DNA of 38,079 nucleotides from a virus: the IMG/VR virus record IMGVR_UViG_3300045135_000751, positions 1 through 38,079 of that record, one strand, 5' to 3'. Position numbers and translations under genes: made by a program. The first letter of the stretch is position 1, and every line of letters starts with the position of its first letter. The notes beneath the pieces were generated by a model. It did not search any database. It was not told where the DNA came from and saw only the letters and a list, made by a program, of their open reading frames with translations. This document shows, one piece after another, positions 30,426 to 37,947 of this stretch.

Positions 30426-30825
30426 TACTAACCCTTTCTCTCAATCCGGACGACGAGAACCGATGGTTCCGCTTATTATAATAAATCTCTACGCCAAGCT
30501 GGCGACATTCTTCTTTACCAGTAAAGTCTTTAAGCTTGTACTCATCACCAATAATACGAAGATTAATCGGATACATCTGAAGTATATCAAGCAGATCGGC
30601 TTCAGTGTGATACGGTACGATCTCGTCAACATAGTGTACTGCAGCAAGTTGGGTGTAGCGTTCTACGATAGTCTGTACTGGTTTATTCTTTTCTATTCTA
30701 TCATATGTTGGGTCTATCTGTAAACCACAAATAAGATAGTCGCACACACTTTTTGCTTCACGAAGCATAGCAATATGCCCCGCGTGGAGTAGATCAAAGG
30801 TTGATGCCGTAAGTCCTACTATCAT
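30349..30825 (-). CDS. Cytidylyltransferase-like (glycerol-3-phosphate type)
   Basis: This 158-residue protein carries TFDLLHAGH (residues 9-17), the GxFDxxHxGH nucleotide signature, and RIIGDEY plus HRFSSSGLRERV (RxSSSxLR second signature). Family members make CDP-glycerol or similar compounds. The C-terminal 25 residues overlap the ThyA-fold gene and may be less structured. ATG overlaps the upstream TGA (ATGA). Confidence 0.85.
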   Translation of the reverse strand: MIVGLTASTFDLLHAGHIAMLREAKSVCDYLICGLQIDPTYDRIEKNKPVQTIVERYTQLAAVHYVDEIVPYHTEADLLDILQMYPINLRIIGDEYKLKDFTGKEECRQLGVEIYYNKRNHRFSSSGLRERVSNEQSRRSNISRRSEETTTHAVPPRV

Positions 30826-31010
30826 TCAGTAAACCCGACAGATAACACATTTTTAACATTGATCCAATGAGAAATCTCAGGCGAATCAATTGTCAGTGGT
30901 TGCTCGAATAGTGCTGCGGCACTTTCTTCTACGAATGTTTCATACTCTAGCTCTGGGTCATATCCAAGCCAATGCGTACCAGATGAAGTTGTTACAAATA
31001 CTTTATACAT
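30822..31010 (-). CDS. Small protein, unknown function
   Basis: This 62-residue protein (MYKVFVTTSSGTHWLGYDPE) has AGGAC before ATG 31010. No family is recognised. Confidence 0.65.
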   Translation of the reverse strand: MYKVFVTTSSGTHWLGYDPELEYETFVEESAAALFEQPLTIDSPEISHWINVKNVLSVGFTE

Positions 31011-31012
31011 GA

Positions 31013-31300
31013 CTAAAGTCCTTTTCTAAAATCGTTTAATGCACCTTCGACGATACTAGGGTAATCACCCAGAAAGCTACCAGCCTCTAATGCATCCTTA
31101 CTTATATGGTGTTTATGGCGGTGCTCTATGTTATCATATTCTTTTAACAACTTACGGGCAAGCTTGTCGTAGAATCCATCACTTGCAATCGGATCGTCCT
31201 GCACATAGTAGGCGTACGACAGCATAAGATAGAATGGCACCAACATATTAGGATTAGCTGTAATGCGGTTAATAACGATACGTTCTACTTTACTGGACAT
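31013..31300 (-). CDS. Small phage protein resembling the DNA ligase Ia region
   Basis: This is a 95-residue protein. Residues 29-50 (YAYYVQDDPIASDGFYDKLA) resemble domain Ia of NAD-dependent DNA ligases (YYxxDxPxxxDxxYD). The ligase catalytic domain is absent, so it is a stand-alone domain that may bind NAD or nucleotides. Similar small proteins are frequent in phages (recalled). Confidence 0.7.
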   Translation of the reverse strand: MSSKVERIVINRITANPNMLVPFYLMLSYAYYVQDDPIASDGFYDKLARKLLKEYDNIEHRHKHHISKDALEAGSFLGDYPSIVEGALNDFRKGL

Positions 31301-31301
31301 A

Positions 31302-31688
31302 TTAAGACAATACCCTTCTACCTTCAGTTAGATAGTCTTTATTTGCATGAGTTTTTATAGCATGACAACATTTACATAATGTTTGAATTGCAGCTGCTCC
31401 AAGTGTGCGATGGCTAGTCGGATTACCATTAATATGATCGGCGTCTAATTGCAATTCAGGATCTATGATAGTTGTAGTACATGTAAACCCTAATCGGCCA
31501 TCAATATTTTCACAATATTCTTTGCGATAAATTTTATAATCCCAGCCACCACAGCCATTCACTATACCTCTATGTTTAGGACATAACTTTTCGCGGCGAA
31601 CAGTACCATCTTTATTTTTGCCAACATTTTTACCAAGTTTATCACAACCTGGATGTTCGCATATTCTATTTTCATGGGTCTTACACAT
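31302..31688 (-). CDS. HNH endonuclease with zinc-knuckle motifs
   Basis: This 128-residue protein starts at ATG 31688 (AAAGGAG upstream). It has paired Cys/His residues (CEHPGCDK, LCPKH) and an HNH core, LDADHINGNPTSH followed by LCKCCHAIKT. It is probably a free-standing homing-type nuclease. It has its own early-type promoter (31711-31742). Confidence 0.83.
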   Translation of the reverse strand: MCKTHENRICEHPGCDKLGKNVGKNKDGTVRREKLCPKHRGIVNGCGGWDYKIYRKEYCENIDGRLGFTCTTTIIDPELQLDADHINGNPTSHRTLGAAAIQTLCKCCHAIKTHANKDYLTEGRRVLS

Positions 31689-31710
31689 AGTAGTCTCCTT
31701 TATTAAGACC

Positions 31711-31742
31711 ACTATACACTATTACGTCCGAATTGTAAACCC
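31711..31742 (-). promoter_or_regulatory. Early-type promoter, GGG TTTACA-17-TATAGT
   Basis: On the minus strand GAGGG, TTTACA (31739-31734), 17 bp and TATAGT (31716-31711). Part of it lies inside the 3' end of the 31722-32168 gene. ATG 31688 follows after 22 bases. Confidence 0.83.
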
Positions 31743-32168
31743 TCGTACTTCACTTTTTTCATTTAAAGCGAAAATAATTTCATCGACTGGAATATAGTCA
31801 ATGACCTCATACTGTACAGTGTCACCTTCCTGTAGTGCGCGTGACCAGTCTTTGTTCTTATACTTCCACAGTACGATGTGGTCGATGTTACCTTCTGCGA
31901 TCTGTTGCCGAATGTAAGGTGATATATGGAACTGACCGAAGCGGTTCACATGTTTAAAGTCACATGCACCGAAGAACTCGTGGTCCGTGTCGTGGTCGTA
32001 TCCATCATAAAGCACGTGTCCAGATGTAGGAACACTAGCAAGGTGATGCTCGGGATACTCAAAGTCCCACTGTCGCATAGCAGTTTCAGGATCACGACTG
32101 TCCTTTAGTACCTGACGATCCCGACGCTCAATGAACTCTCGAGTAACTTTATCTTTGTACACTGTCAT
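31722..32168 (-). CDS. Conserved phage protein, unknown function
   Basis: This is a 148-residue protein. The C-terminal half (DHIVLWKYKNKDWSRALQEG, then VQYEVIDYIPVDEI) looks like an alpha/beta domain with a short beta segment. ATG overlaps the upstream TGA (ATGA). No family is recognised. Confidence 0.65.
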   Translation of the reverse strand: MTVYKDKVTREFIERRDRQVLKDSRDPETAMRQWDFEYPEHHLASVPTSGHVLYDGYDHDTDHEFFGACDFKHVNRFGQFHISPYIRQQIAEGNIDHIVLWKYKNKDWSRALQEGDTVQYEVIDYIPVDEIIFALNEKSEVRGFTIRT

Positions 32169-32485
32169 GGCTTTGCTTTCAATTGCTTACGGACCCATTC
32201 AATTTTATAGTCACGATCCCAGCTTTTTAAATAGGCATTATCACGATCGAATAGCGTTAACATGTCCTCTTCAGTGCATTCATAGTTATCCATGATCACT
32301 TCACCAAGGTGCTCTGGCGAGAACTCTTCGCACTGTTCCATAGTCACAGTATCCATTGCCCAGTCGCAAAGGTCTGCATCGGTTGCATGTACATCGCCAT
32401 TCAGCTTTTGTAGATCGTCTTTGTGCATTACATAACGATGCCGAAACTGAGAAATGGTAGTTACTACTACATAATCTTTAGTCAT
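32165..32485 (-). CDS. Conserved phage protein, unknown function
   Basis: This 106-residue protein (YVVVTTISQFRHRYVMHKDD) has an acidic helical C-terminus (MEQCEEFSPEHLGEVIMDNY). The pattern recurs in marine phages (recalled). No enzymatic motif. Confidence 0.65.
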   Translation of the reverse strand: MTKDYVVVTTISQFRHRYVMHKDDLQKLNGDVHATDADLCDWAMDTVTMEQCEEFSPEHLGEVIMDNYECTEEDMLTLFDRDNAYLKSWDRDYKIEWVRKQLKAKP

Positions 32486-32488
32486 AAT

Positions 32489-33115
32489 TTAATCCCATAA
32501 ATTTTCATAATATTTGCCAAATAGTCTAAACCCATTTGTCATACGTTTTTGATGGGCTTCTCGTCCTTCAGGATCTTCCCACACTAATTTTAGTCCTAGA
32601 CCAAGACCCTCAGTTTTAGTAGGATCATTTTCGTATTCGTAATAATCGCCTTCCCAGTTGTCACGAGATTTTTCCTCAAACGCCCAGATCATTTCTCCCA
32701 TAATCCAATCCCAACGAGCATAATGAAAGTCATCTGTATCATACTCATTCTTTTTAGGTGGTGCATTAGTGCTACGAAGTTCTTCTGGAACATCTTCATC
32801 ATCGGTAAAAGGTGAACCGTGCTTAGTTTCTTTTAATTGTTTGAGCATAGGCACAATAATAGGAGCAAGAGTATGATCCATGCTCCACGTGTCCTCTGGG
32901 TCTATACGAACTTTAATCTTTCGACCAGTGCGCTTGTCAAGATACAGGTTGATGGTGTGATTATAAAGCCACTGCAAACCGTCTTCTACTTTTTCAAGAA
33001 ACGATTCAAACCGAGTTGAATTTTCTTCCCACCCACGACTATGCTTCTTATCCATATAACGTTCATGGACATAGCTTACCCAACGATGGCGATATGATCC
33101 CATATAAATTTTCAT
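32489..33115 (-). CDS. Conserved phage protein with DTWSMDHTL block
   Basis: This is a 208-residue protein. A recurring block, RIDPEDTWSMDHTLAPIIVP, then LKQLKETKHG and a tryptophan-rich segment (HYARWDWIMGEMIWAFEEKS) are seen in many marine and enteric phage proteins of unknown function. The C-terminal Gly-Leu repeat (GLGLGLKLVWED) is short. It is probably a small globular protein. Starts just after the RNA ligase stop. Confidence 0.75.
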   Translation of the reverse strand: MKIYMGSYRHRWVSYVHERYMDKKHSRGWEENSTRFESFLEKVEDGLQWLYNHTINLYLDKRTGRKIKVRIDPEDTWSMDHTLAPIIVPMLKQLKETKHGSPFTDDEDVPEELRSTNAPPKKNEYDTDDFHYARWDWIMGEMIWAFEEKSRDNWEGDYYEYENDPTKTEGLGLGLKLVWEDPEGREAHQKRMTNGFRLFGKYYENLWD

Positions 33116-33116
33116 T

Positions 33117-34253
33117 TTACATTCCCAACCATTCTGCGGTCTTGTCCCACTTGGTGTTGTTGCTTACGCTGTCACGAACAATCTTCAACATAAATTCACG
33201 CAAGTCAACACCATCAAGCATCTTAAAGATAATAGGTGCATCCATTTTGTTTTTCAATGTAGGAATAAACTCCAATGCAATGCGCTTACGGTCTTCACCA
33301 TAGTTCGTCTTAACTTCAAGGAACAGAAGCATTAGGCACTCCTCCGTGTGTTTAAACGCTTCCCAGAAACGAGTTTCAAAGTCACGAACCTTAGCAATCT
33401 CTTTCTCTGGCAACAGCGGAACAATATCATCAACTTCTTCATTGATAATCAAGTCAACAATGTTGCGGTCAAAGCGAATACGGTCCATACACTTATGGAT
33501 ACGAACATACCAATCGTTTTTGATTTTGACCATGTGGCCATCAGCAAAGCGAATGATATCACCTTCACGGTTTTCTTGCTCACGAGCAATATCCATGTAG
33601 TCTTTCAAACCAAGTTCAAGCGAACCATACTGAGGCACTGTTGGAAATGGACATGATTTGTCCATCATATACCAGCCAGAAGTATTGCAACGGGTACCGA
33701 GATACACCAATTCAGGTTCGTTGTAGTCCAACACGATTTGGTTGTCTGGGCTAATCCACTCAAATAATGGAGTAACACCATCTTTAACGCACTTCATAAG
33801 CCATTCTTTTTTCTCGTAAGACTGAGTTGCTAAAAACTCTTCAGCCTGCATCGCAACAGTAGTGACACCCATCTTAGTGCCAAGGCGCAAGTATCCTTCA
33901 ACAAGCAGTGGACGAATCATTGAACCATCCATCTTTTCCATGATTGTATGACCAACACTCAAGTCAATAGCATGGCTCTGGGTCTCTTCGCGTTCACCAA
34001 CATTAAAAAACTTATGGAATGGGCGAGACATTAAATTACCATCAAGGTCAAAGATAAGACCACGGCACTCACGGCGAATTGCTCCACCGAGATCATCTGG
34101 ACCTTCCATGTTAAACGTGTCTTGCATAGCTACAATGTAATTGATAACTTTGCCGTATTCACGTTCTGCTACAACAAACTCATTGAATTTGCGGCCTTCA
34201 ATGTGAGGCAGGACGTCATCAATGTGACGGATAGTTGGAAATGTATAGTTCAT
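33117..34253 (-). CDS. rnlA: RNA ligase 1-like (T4 Rnl1 family)
   Basis: This 378-residue protein has RECRGLIFD (65-73), motif I EKMDGSM with the nucleophilic Lys (about residue 108), motif IV-like EGDIIRF and motif V MVKIKN. T4 Rnl1 joins the ends of tRNA cut by the host PrrC nuclease, together with polynucleotide kinase. The kinase and phosphatase parts are encoded nearby (36304-36834, 36982-37431), so an RNA-repair set is present. ATG overlaps the upstream stop (TAATG). Confidence 0.93.
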   Translation of the reverse strand: MNYTFPTIRHIDDVLPHIEGRKFNEFVVAEREYGKVINYIVAMQDTFNMEGPDDLGGAIRRECRGLIFDLDGNLMSRPFHKFFNVGEREETQSHAIDLSVGHTIMEKMDGSMIRPLLVEGYLRLGTKMGVTTVAMQAEEFLATQSYEKKEWLMKCVKDGVTPLFEWISPDNQIVLDYNEPELVYLGTRCNTSGWYMMDKSCPFPTVPQYGSLELGLKDYMDIAREQENREGDIIRFADGHMVKIKNDWYVRIHKCMDRIRFDRNIVDLIINEEVDDIVPLLPEKEIAKVRDFETRFWEAFKHTEECLMLLFLEVKTNYGEDRKRIALEFIPTLKNKMDAPIIFKMLDGVDLREFMLKIVRDSVSNNTKWDKTAEWLGM

Positions 34254-34471
34254 TATTCTTCCTCTACTTCAAAACCTTGGGCGAACATCAACAATTCAGT
34301 TGCAACCGCCAAAGCTTCTTCACGAGTAAACTGCATCATATCAAACATATTTGAGGGATCACTTGACCGACCTTTGCGTGTCAATTGAACACACGTGCCA
34401 CGGTCTTTACCGCCAAAGAAACGAGTTTGTGTTACGTTTGTATTTGGGACATTTCTCAATTGCGTTGACAT
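34253..34471 (-). CDS. Small protein, unknown function
   Basis: This 72-residue protein (MSTQLRNVPNTNVTQTRFFG) has a strong AAAGGAG site before ATG 34471 and is the first gene of the RNA ligase operon. No domain is recognised. Confidence 0.7.
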   Translation of the reverse strand: MSTQLRNVPNTNVTQTRFFGGKDRGTCVQLTRKGRSSDPSNMFDMMQFTREEALAVATELLMFAQGFEVEEE

Positions 34472-34495
34472 AGTGTATCTCCTTTTGATATAACC

Positions 34496-34528
34496 GTTAT
34501 ACCATAAGCGAATACCATTGTAAACCCC
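34496..34528 (-). promoter_or_regulatory. Early-type promoter, GGGG TTTACA-17-TATAAC
   Basis: On the minus strand GGGG, TTTACA (34524-34519), 17 bp and TATAAC (34501-34496); ATG 34471 follows after 24 bases with AAAGGAG. It drives the RNA ligase operon. Confidence 0.85.
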
Positions 34529-35055
34529 TAAAATGCACTTTTTGAAATTAATTTTAAAACATATTCATCTGAGGCATCGCCAAGGTCGTTGTAACCTTCT
34601 ACAGTGACGAAAGAATTACCCAAACGGCGGAGCCTACGCCCAGCACTATCGCTATCGCAGATAGAAACGACAGGACGAGACTTTCTAACACTCCACATCC
34701 ACCTTGCCGTGCTAGGTTGAACATCGTTGCCGAATACGCAAATAGCACTATAGCCGAAGTAAGTAAGCCTACAAGCATCAAAGATTCCTTCCGTTACAAA
34801 TAGCGTGTTTGATAAGTTCCAACTTTCTAATCCCCATACACCGACTTTACCTTCTTTTACTCTTGTAAAGTATTTGCCTTCGCGGGGGTCATTGTTCTTT
34901 TCTTTTGAAGCATCGGGTCTATATTTCTGGTAACCGACAAGTTGACCAGATAAGTTCCATATGGGAAACGTAGCAGAGCGTTCATTCTCATCAATCCAAA
35001 CGCGGTGCAAATCAGTATCTAACCGTCTGCCATGTAGATGTTTTAGAACAGTCAT
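34528..35055 (-). CDS. Toprim-domain primase-like protein
   Basis: This 175-residue protein shows a Toprim core: VTEGIFDACRL (catalytic Glu), then SAICVFGNDVQPS and VSICDSDSAGRRL (DxD). Toprim proteins include primases and topoisomerases; the size and the absence of a zinc-binding domain suggest a small primase-like or nuclease-like protein. It overlaps the 59-residue ORF (ATGA). Confidence 0.8.
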   Translation of the reverse strand: MTVLKHLHGRRLDTDLHRVWIDENERSATFPIWNLSGQLVGYQKYRPDASKEKNNDPREGKYFTRVKEGKVGVWGLESWNLSNTLFVTEGIFDACRLTYFGYSAICVFGNDVQPSTARWMWSVRKSRPVVSICDSDSAGRRLRRLGNSFVTVEGYNDLGDASDEYVLKLISKSAF

Positions 35056-35231
35056 TTTACATGCCTCATTATAACTTCATCGTTAGGTCCGAAAAGCGTA
35101 ACAATATTACTTGGTGCTACACGTGGAGCTAAGACTTTTACACGATACCAATTCAATGCTTTGCAAAGGGTATCAACATTGGTTGAACCCCATTCGCCAG
35201 TCTCTGGAAATATGTGATGAACTTTATACAT
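35052..35231 (-). CDS. 59-residue protein, probably from a leaderless mRNA
   Basis: This protein (MYKVHHIFPETGEWGSTNVD) has no ribosome-binding site. The -10 box at 35243-35238 ends exactly six bases before ATG 35231, so transcription probably starts at the A of ATG. TGA overlaps the Toprim ATG (ATGA). No family is recognised. Confidence 0.65.
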   Translation of the reverse strand: MYKVHHIFPETGEWGSTNVDTLCKALNWYRVKVLAPRVAPSNIVTLFGPNDEVIMRHVK

Positions 35232-35237
35232 GAGAGT

Positions 35238-35270
35238 ATACTACAATAAAAAATAGGGGCTGTAAACCCC
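35238..35270 (-). promoter_or_regulatory. Early-type promoter within a terminator, leaderless geometry
   Basis: On the minus strand GGGG, TTTACA (35266-35261), 17 bp and TAGTAT (35243-35238). The -35 box forms the loop of the terminator hairpin at 35246-35276. The first downstream ATG is 35231. Confidence 0.83.
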
Positions 35271-35276
35271 TATTTT
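35246..35276 (-). terminator. Terminator hairpin sharing its loop with a promoter -35 box
   Basis: A 10-bp perfect stem (AAAATAGGGG with CCCCTATTTT; arms 35267-35276 and 35250-35259) closes a 7-base loop TTTACAG, followed on the minus strand by T-rich DNA. It would stop transcription from the 35298-35942 gene. The T-runs make it a possible bidirectional terminator. Confidence 0.85.
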
Positions 35277-35297
35277 GCTTCACACTCTTGATAAAAG

Positions 35298-35942
35298 TTA
35301 ATCGTGAGAATATTCTTCAATCTCAGTCCCATCACGATTGATAACAACAAATGAGTGATCACCATATACTGATCCCATAATATCATCTGGAATCTTGCTC
35401 ATAGCATCTGTAAACTCCTTAAAGTTTTCATCAATCTTATCAGCAACTTCTACTGGAAATTCCTCAAGAACCTCTTTAATACGATCAATGCGTTCTTGCG
35501 CATCTGCCGGATCGTGCGGATATGGTCGAGGCTTGTTATAAGAATATTCCCGACCCCACTTTTCGCGGTATTCTCTACGGTAGTTTTGCTCCCATGCTTC
35601 TGGGTCAGCCTGATAACGTTTTGCTTCTTCTAGCTTTTCTTCAGCAGACCTTAGATCGCCTGCCGTATATATTGTAGTCGATTCATATGGCTCAATCTCA
35701 TCATTCTCATCATCAAGAATGTGAAAGCACATTTCATTTACACCAAACTCACAAGACTCGCCGTCATTAAAGTATGGCGTGTATTGTGTCCAGTGAACAC
35801 CAGTCACTTCAGGACAGGAATCAAGGAAGCGATTTACGGCTGCCTCAATAAGTCCTTTTGATTTATCTCGCATTTCTGCTTGTGCTTTGCGAACCTGTTC
35901 ATTCAGATCATCAAAGTTCTTCAATAGTGTTTCATAATCCAT
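35298..35942 (-). CDS. Acidic conserved phage protein, unknown function
   Basis: This is a 214-residue protein: an N-terminal helical part, a central block VHWTQYTPYFNDGESCEFGV, a Pro/Tyr-rich segment (SYNKPRPYPHD), and an acidic C-terminus. The central block recurs in marine phages (recalled). It is followed by the terminator at 35246-35276. Confidence 0.7.
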   Translation of the reverse strand: MDYETLLKNFDDLNEQVRKAQAEMRDKSKGLIEAAVNRFLDSCPEVTGVHWTQYTPYFNDGESCEFGVNEMCFHILDDENDEIEPYESTTIYTAGDLRSAEEKLEEAKRYQADPEAWEQNYRREYREKWGREYSYNKPRPYPHDPADAQERIDRIKEVLEEFPVEVADKIDENFKEFTDAMSKIPDDIMGSVYGDHSFVVINRDGTEIEEYSHD

Positions 35943-36304
35943 TAGTCAGTCTCCGTTCCATGTAGTTTTGCAAATGCTTTCTGACCTTTACCAAGCATCC
36001 ACGGTTTTGGTTCAAGCGAACCCATCCAATCTTCAATCGTGGGAATCTTACCACCACAATCTTCTTTTACGTGATCCTCTGCGATATCTCTCACCGATAG
36101 TGTCTTGCCGTCAGAGTTAATGATAGTAGCACCAAACACTTGTTCGCAGAGGTAGATACCAAATGTGTGGTGTAGAACTGCACGGTGACCAAAGTTTGCA
36201 TAAGCAGCTTTGGTAGAATCAAACCAATCATGGATCGGCATATAATCTTCAATGATGCCGCCATAGCGTTTGACTGAGTTCTTGGCATGGATGTAGGGTT
36301 TCAT
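35942..36304 (-). CDS. DUF6915-like protein
   Basis: This 120-residue protein starts MKPYIHAKNSVKRYGGIIED and has HDWFDSTKAAYANFGHRAVL and GIYLCEQVFG. I associate this with the DUF6915 family (name from memory). Conserved His/Asp/Glu residues suggest a possible metal site, but function is unknown. AGGAG precedes the ATG; the start overlaps the kinase stop. Confidence 0.75.
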   Translation of the reverse strand: MKPYIHAKNSVKRYGGIIEDYMPIHDWFDSTKAAYANFGHRAVLHHTFGIYLCEQVFGATIINSDGKTLSVRDIAEDHVKEDCGGKIPTIEDWMGSLEPKPWMLGKGQKAFAKLHGTETD

Positions 36305-36834
36305 TAATCTTCTCCTAAATTAATAGCCAACAACGCACCGTGCATATTGTAGAAAGTAATCATATCAAAGCCTTCATCAATTGTAGGAATGACATAGCTT
36401 TCAATCATATTTGCCAGAATGTGGTTAGGAATATTCTTACCAGGACGATTCTCAAGGCGGTGCTTCCAATCTTTTTGATCTGAAATATGTGCAGGTTCAG
36501 GTGGAACAATGCACTCACACCGAACTTGATAGCCAGCTCGTTTCATCCGATTGATAATCTTCTTGCGCTTCTTAACGCCAAGATTGGTTTGATCCCAGAT
36601 AATATCTTTCTTAAGCCACATCATCGTAATAAGTTTTTCTTCATTAAACTCAGTAGCAGCTTTGATATTGCTTTCAAATGCTTCGTTGTATGTAATGCCA
36701 TTATCTTCAGCCATGCTCTCAATATACATGTCAGTGCTATAAATCCAAGTATCGGGCTTATACATTCCCTCAACAAGAGTAGACTTACCCATAGCAGGCA
36801 ATCCCACCATCACATAACAAATTGGTTCAGCCAT
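36304..36834 (-). CDS. Polynucleotide-kinase-type P-loop kinase (T4 Pnk kinase half)
   Basis: This 176-residue protein starts at ATG 36834 (GGGG upstream). Walker A is GLPAMGKST. Next are STDMYIESMAEDNGITYNEA and the lid DQTNLGVKKRKKII, as in the 5'-kinase domain of T4 polynucleotide kinase. The phosphatase half is a separate gene at 36982-37431, so the normally fused enzyme appears split. It would phosphorylate 5'-OH RNA ends for RNA ligase 1. Confidence 0.88.
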   Translation of the reverse strand: MAEPICYVMVGLPAMGKSTLVEGMYKPDTWIYSTDMYIESMAEDNGITYNEAFESNIKAATEFNEEKLITMMWLKKDIIWDQTNLGVKKRKKIINRMKRAGYQVRCECIVPPEPAHISDQKDWKHRLENRPGKNIPNHILANMIESYVIPTIDEGFDMITFYNMHGALLAINLGED

Positions 36835-36838
36835 AATA

Positions 36839-36982
36839 TTAACCCCTTGAAGCACCGGCAGCGATGCCAAGAGCAACCCAACCAACAATATCATTAACAT
36901 CTTTGCCCATAAAATAGGCAAATACATATACTAGGATGACCGCAAAGCCAACATAAATAAGTTCTTTAATAAGATTTTCCAT
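36839..36982 (-). CDS. 47-residue membrane protein between kinase and phosphatase
   Basis: This protein (MENLIKELIYVGFAVILVYV) has one strong transmembrane segment (about residues 8-25) and a second hydrophobic stretch (VGWVALGIAAGA). Its ATG overlaps the phosphatase TAA (TAATG), and its stop lies four bases before the kinase ATG, so all three genes are tightly coupled. Function unknown. Confidence 0.65.
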   Translation of the reverse strand: MENLIKELIYVGFAVILVYVFAYFMGKDVNDIVGWVALGIAAGASRG

Positions 36983-37431
36983 TAGAAGTCTTCCTTACCT
37001 TGATATACATCAAACACAAAGATGCCAGCCTCTCGCCACATATTCACAACACGTGGTCGGTCATCAAAAACCATGTCTGGTTTCTTGCCATAAAAATCAA
37101 TGATTTCGTCCAACATCTCACGCTTTACGATGCTGTCATTTCGGAAGTCATCTGTCTTGCGCATGTAGAGCTTTTGGTATCCACCAAGGCCGTTAGCTCT
37201 AAGCCATTCTTTGGTTGCTTGACGACTGCGCTCGTTGCGGCCACTAGCAAGAACGATATCATATGCGCCTGTTTCTTCCAAAGTCCAAAAGATTTCTGCC
37301 ACTGGAAAGTTGACTTTATCATTTGGAATACCAGCGTCAAACGCTTTCCAATTCTTTGGCTTACTACGAACATAATCAAGACGATGTTCGATGTTGGCAA
37401 GTGTGCCATCAATATCAAAGACTACCAGCAT
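36982..37431 (-). CDS. HAD-family phosphatase (Pnk phosphatase half)
   Basis: This 149-residue protein has the HAD motif I DIDGTLANIEHR, then LASGRNERSRQ (motif II) and DDRPRVVNMWR (motif IV). The layout matches the 3'-phosphatase domain of T4 polynucleotide kinase, which removes 3'-phosphates or 2',3'-cyclic phosphates. It precedes the membrane ORF and the kinase gene. A GGAAG site lies before the ATG. Confidence 0.88.
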   Translation of the reverse strand: MLVVFDIDGTLANIEHRLDYVRSKPKNWKAFDAGIPNDKVNFPVAEIFWTLEETGAYDIVLASGRNERSRQATKEWLRANGLGGYQKLYMRKTDDFRNDSIVKREMLDEIIDFYGKKPDMVFDDRPRVVNMWREAGIFVFDVYQGKEDF

Positions 37432-37444
37432 TTTCTTCTTCCCA

Positions 37445-37726
37445 TCATTCTATATTTTTCTTCATGATATTTTTCAATTCTATCATAATACTATTCAGTT
37501 GTAAACGGTCTATTTCACGAGAACAAAAAATAGTCACAGGTTTAAATGTGGCTCCAGAGTCTGACTCTTCTGTTCGGTCAAGCAATCTGAATAACTCTTT
37601 GACTAGAACATCATATTGTTGTGCCTTTGATAGACCTGCAATGTAAGCACGTCTCATTAGGTCAATACTACTTTCACCAAAGTCAATGTTCATTTGATTT
37701 GCTTCCAGCCACTGTTCCCAGTTCAT
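37445..37726 (-). CDS. Small protein, unknown function
   Basis: This 93-residue, charged helical protein (MNWEQWLEANQMNIDFGESS) has its ATG overlapping the upstream TGA (ATGA). No family is recognised. Confidence 0.65.
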   Translation of the reverse strand: MNWEQWLEANQMNIDFGESSIDLMRRAYIAGLSKAQQYDVLVKELFRLLDRTEESDSGATFKPVTIFCSREIDRLQLNSIMIELKNIMKKNIE

Positions 37727-37947
37727 TCTTTATAATCCTTCACACCATGCTTATCAATGTCTTTCAGGATCAACAGTAGCATCTTCTTTACATCTTCAAT
37801 ACTATTGCCATCGACAGTCACTGGATTCTCTGTCCAACCAGGACCATCATCCATCTCATAATATTCGTGCACGGCATAATAACCATCCTCACCGAGAACA
37901 GGTTCATCATACTTGTGGTACATTAGTTGATAGTGCCAGTGTGCCAT
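37723..37947 (-). CDS. Small protein, unknown function
   Basis: This 74-residue protein (MAHWHYQLMYHKYDEPVLGE) has an aromatic-rich N-terminus and a Lys-rich C-terminus. Its ATG overlaps the upstream TAA (TAATG). No family is recognised. Confidence 0.65.
   Translation of the reverse strand: MAHWHYQLMYHKYDEPVLGEDGYYAVHEYYEMDDGPGWTENPVTVDGNSIEDVKKMLLLILKDIDKHGVKDYKE

Noticed and set aside
30010-30723. Long plus-strand reading frame opposite the ThyA-fold and cytidylyltransferase genes
   Set aside because: It covers two clear enzyme genes on the other strand and shows no motif; treated as a shadow.
6731-35270. GTAAACCCCC repeats as CRISPR or integration-type repeats
   Set aside because: Copies are dispersed, single, and always 17 bp from a -10-like box, so a promoter element explains them better.
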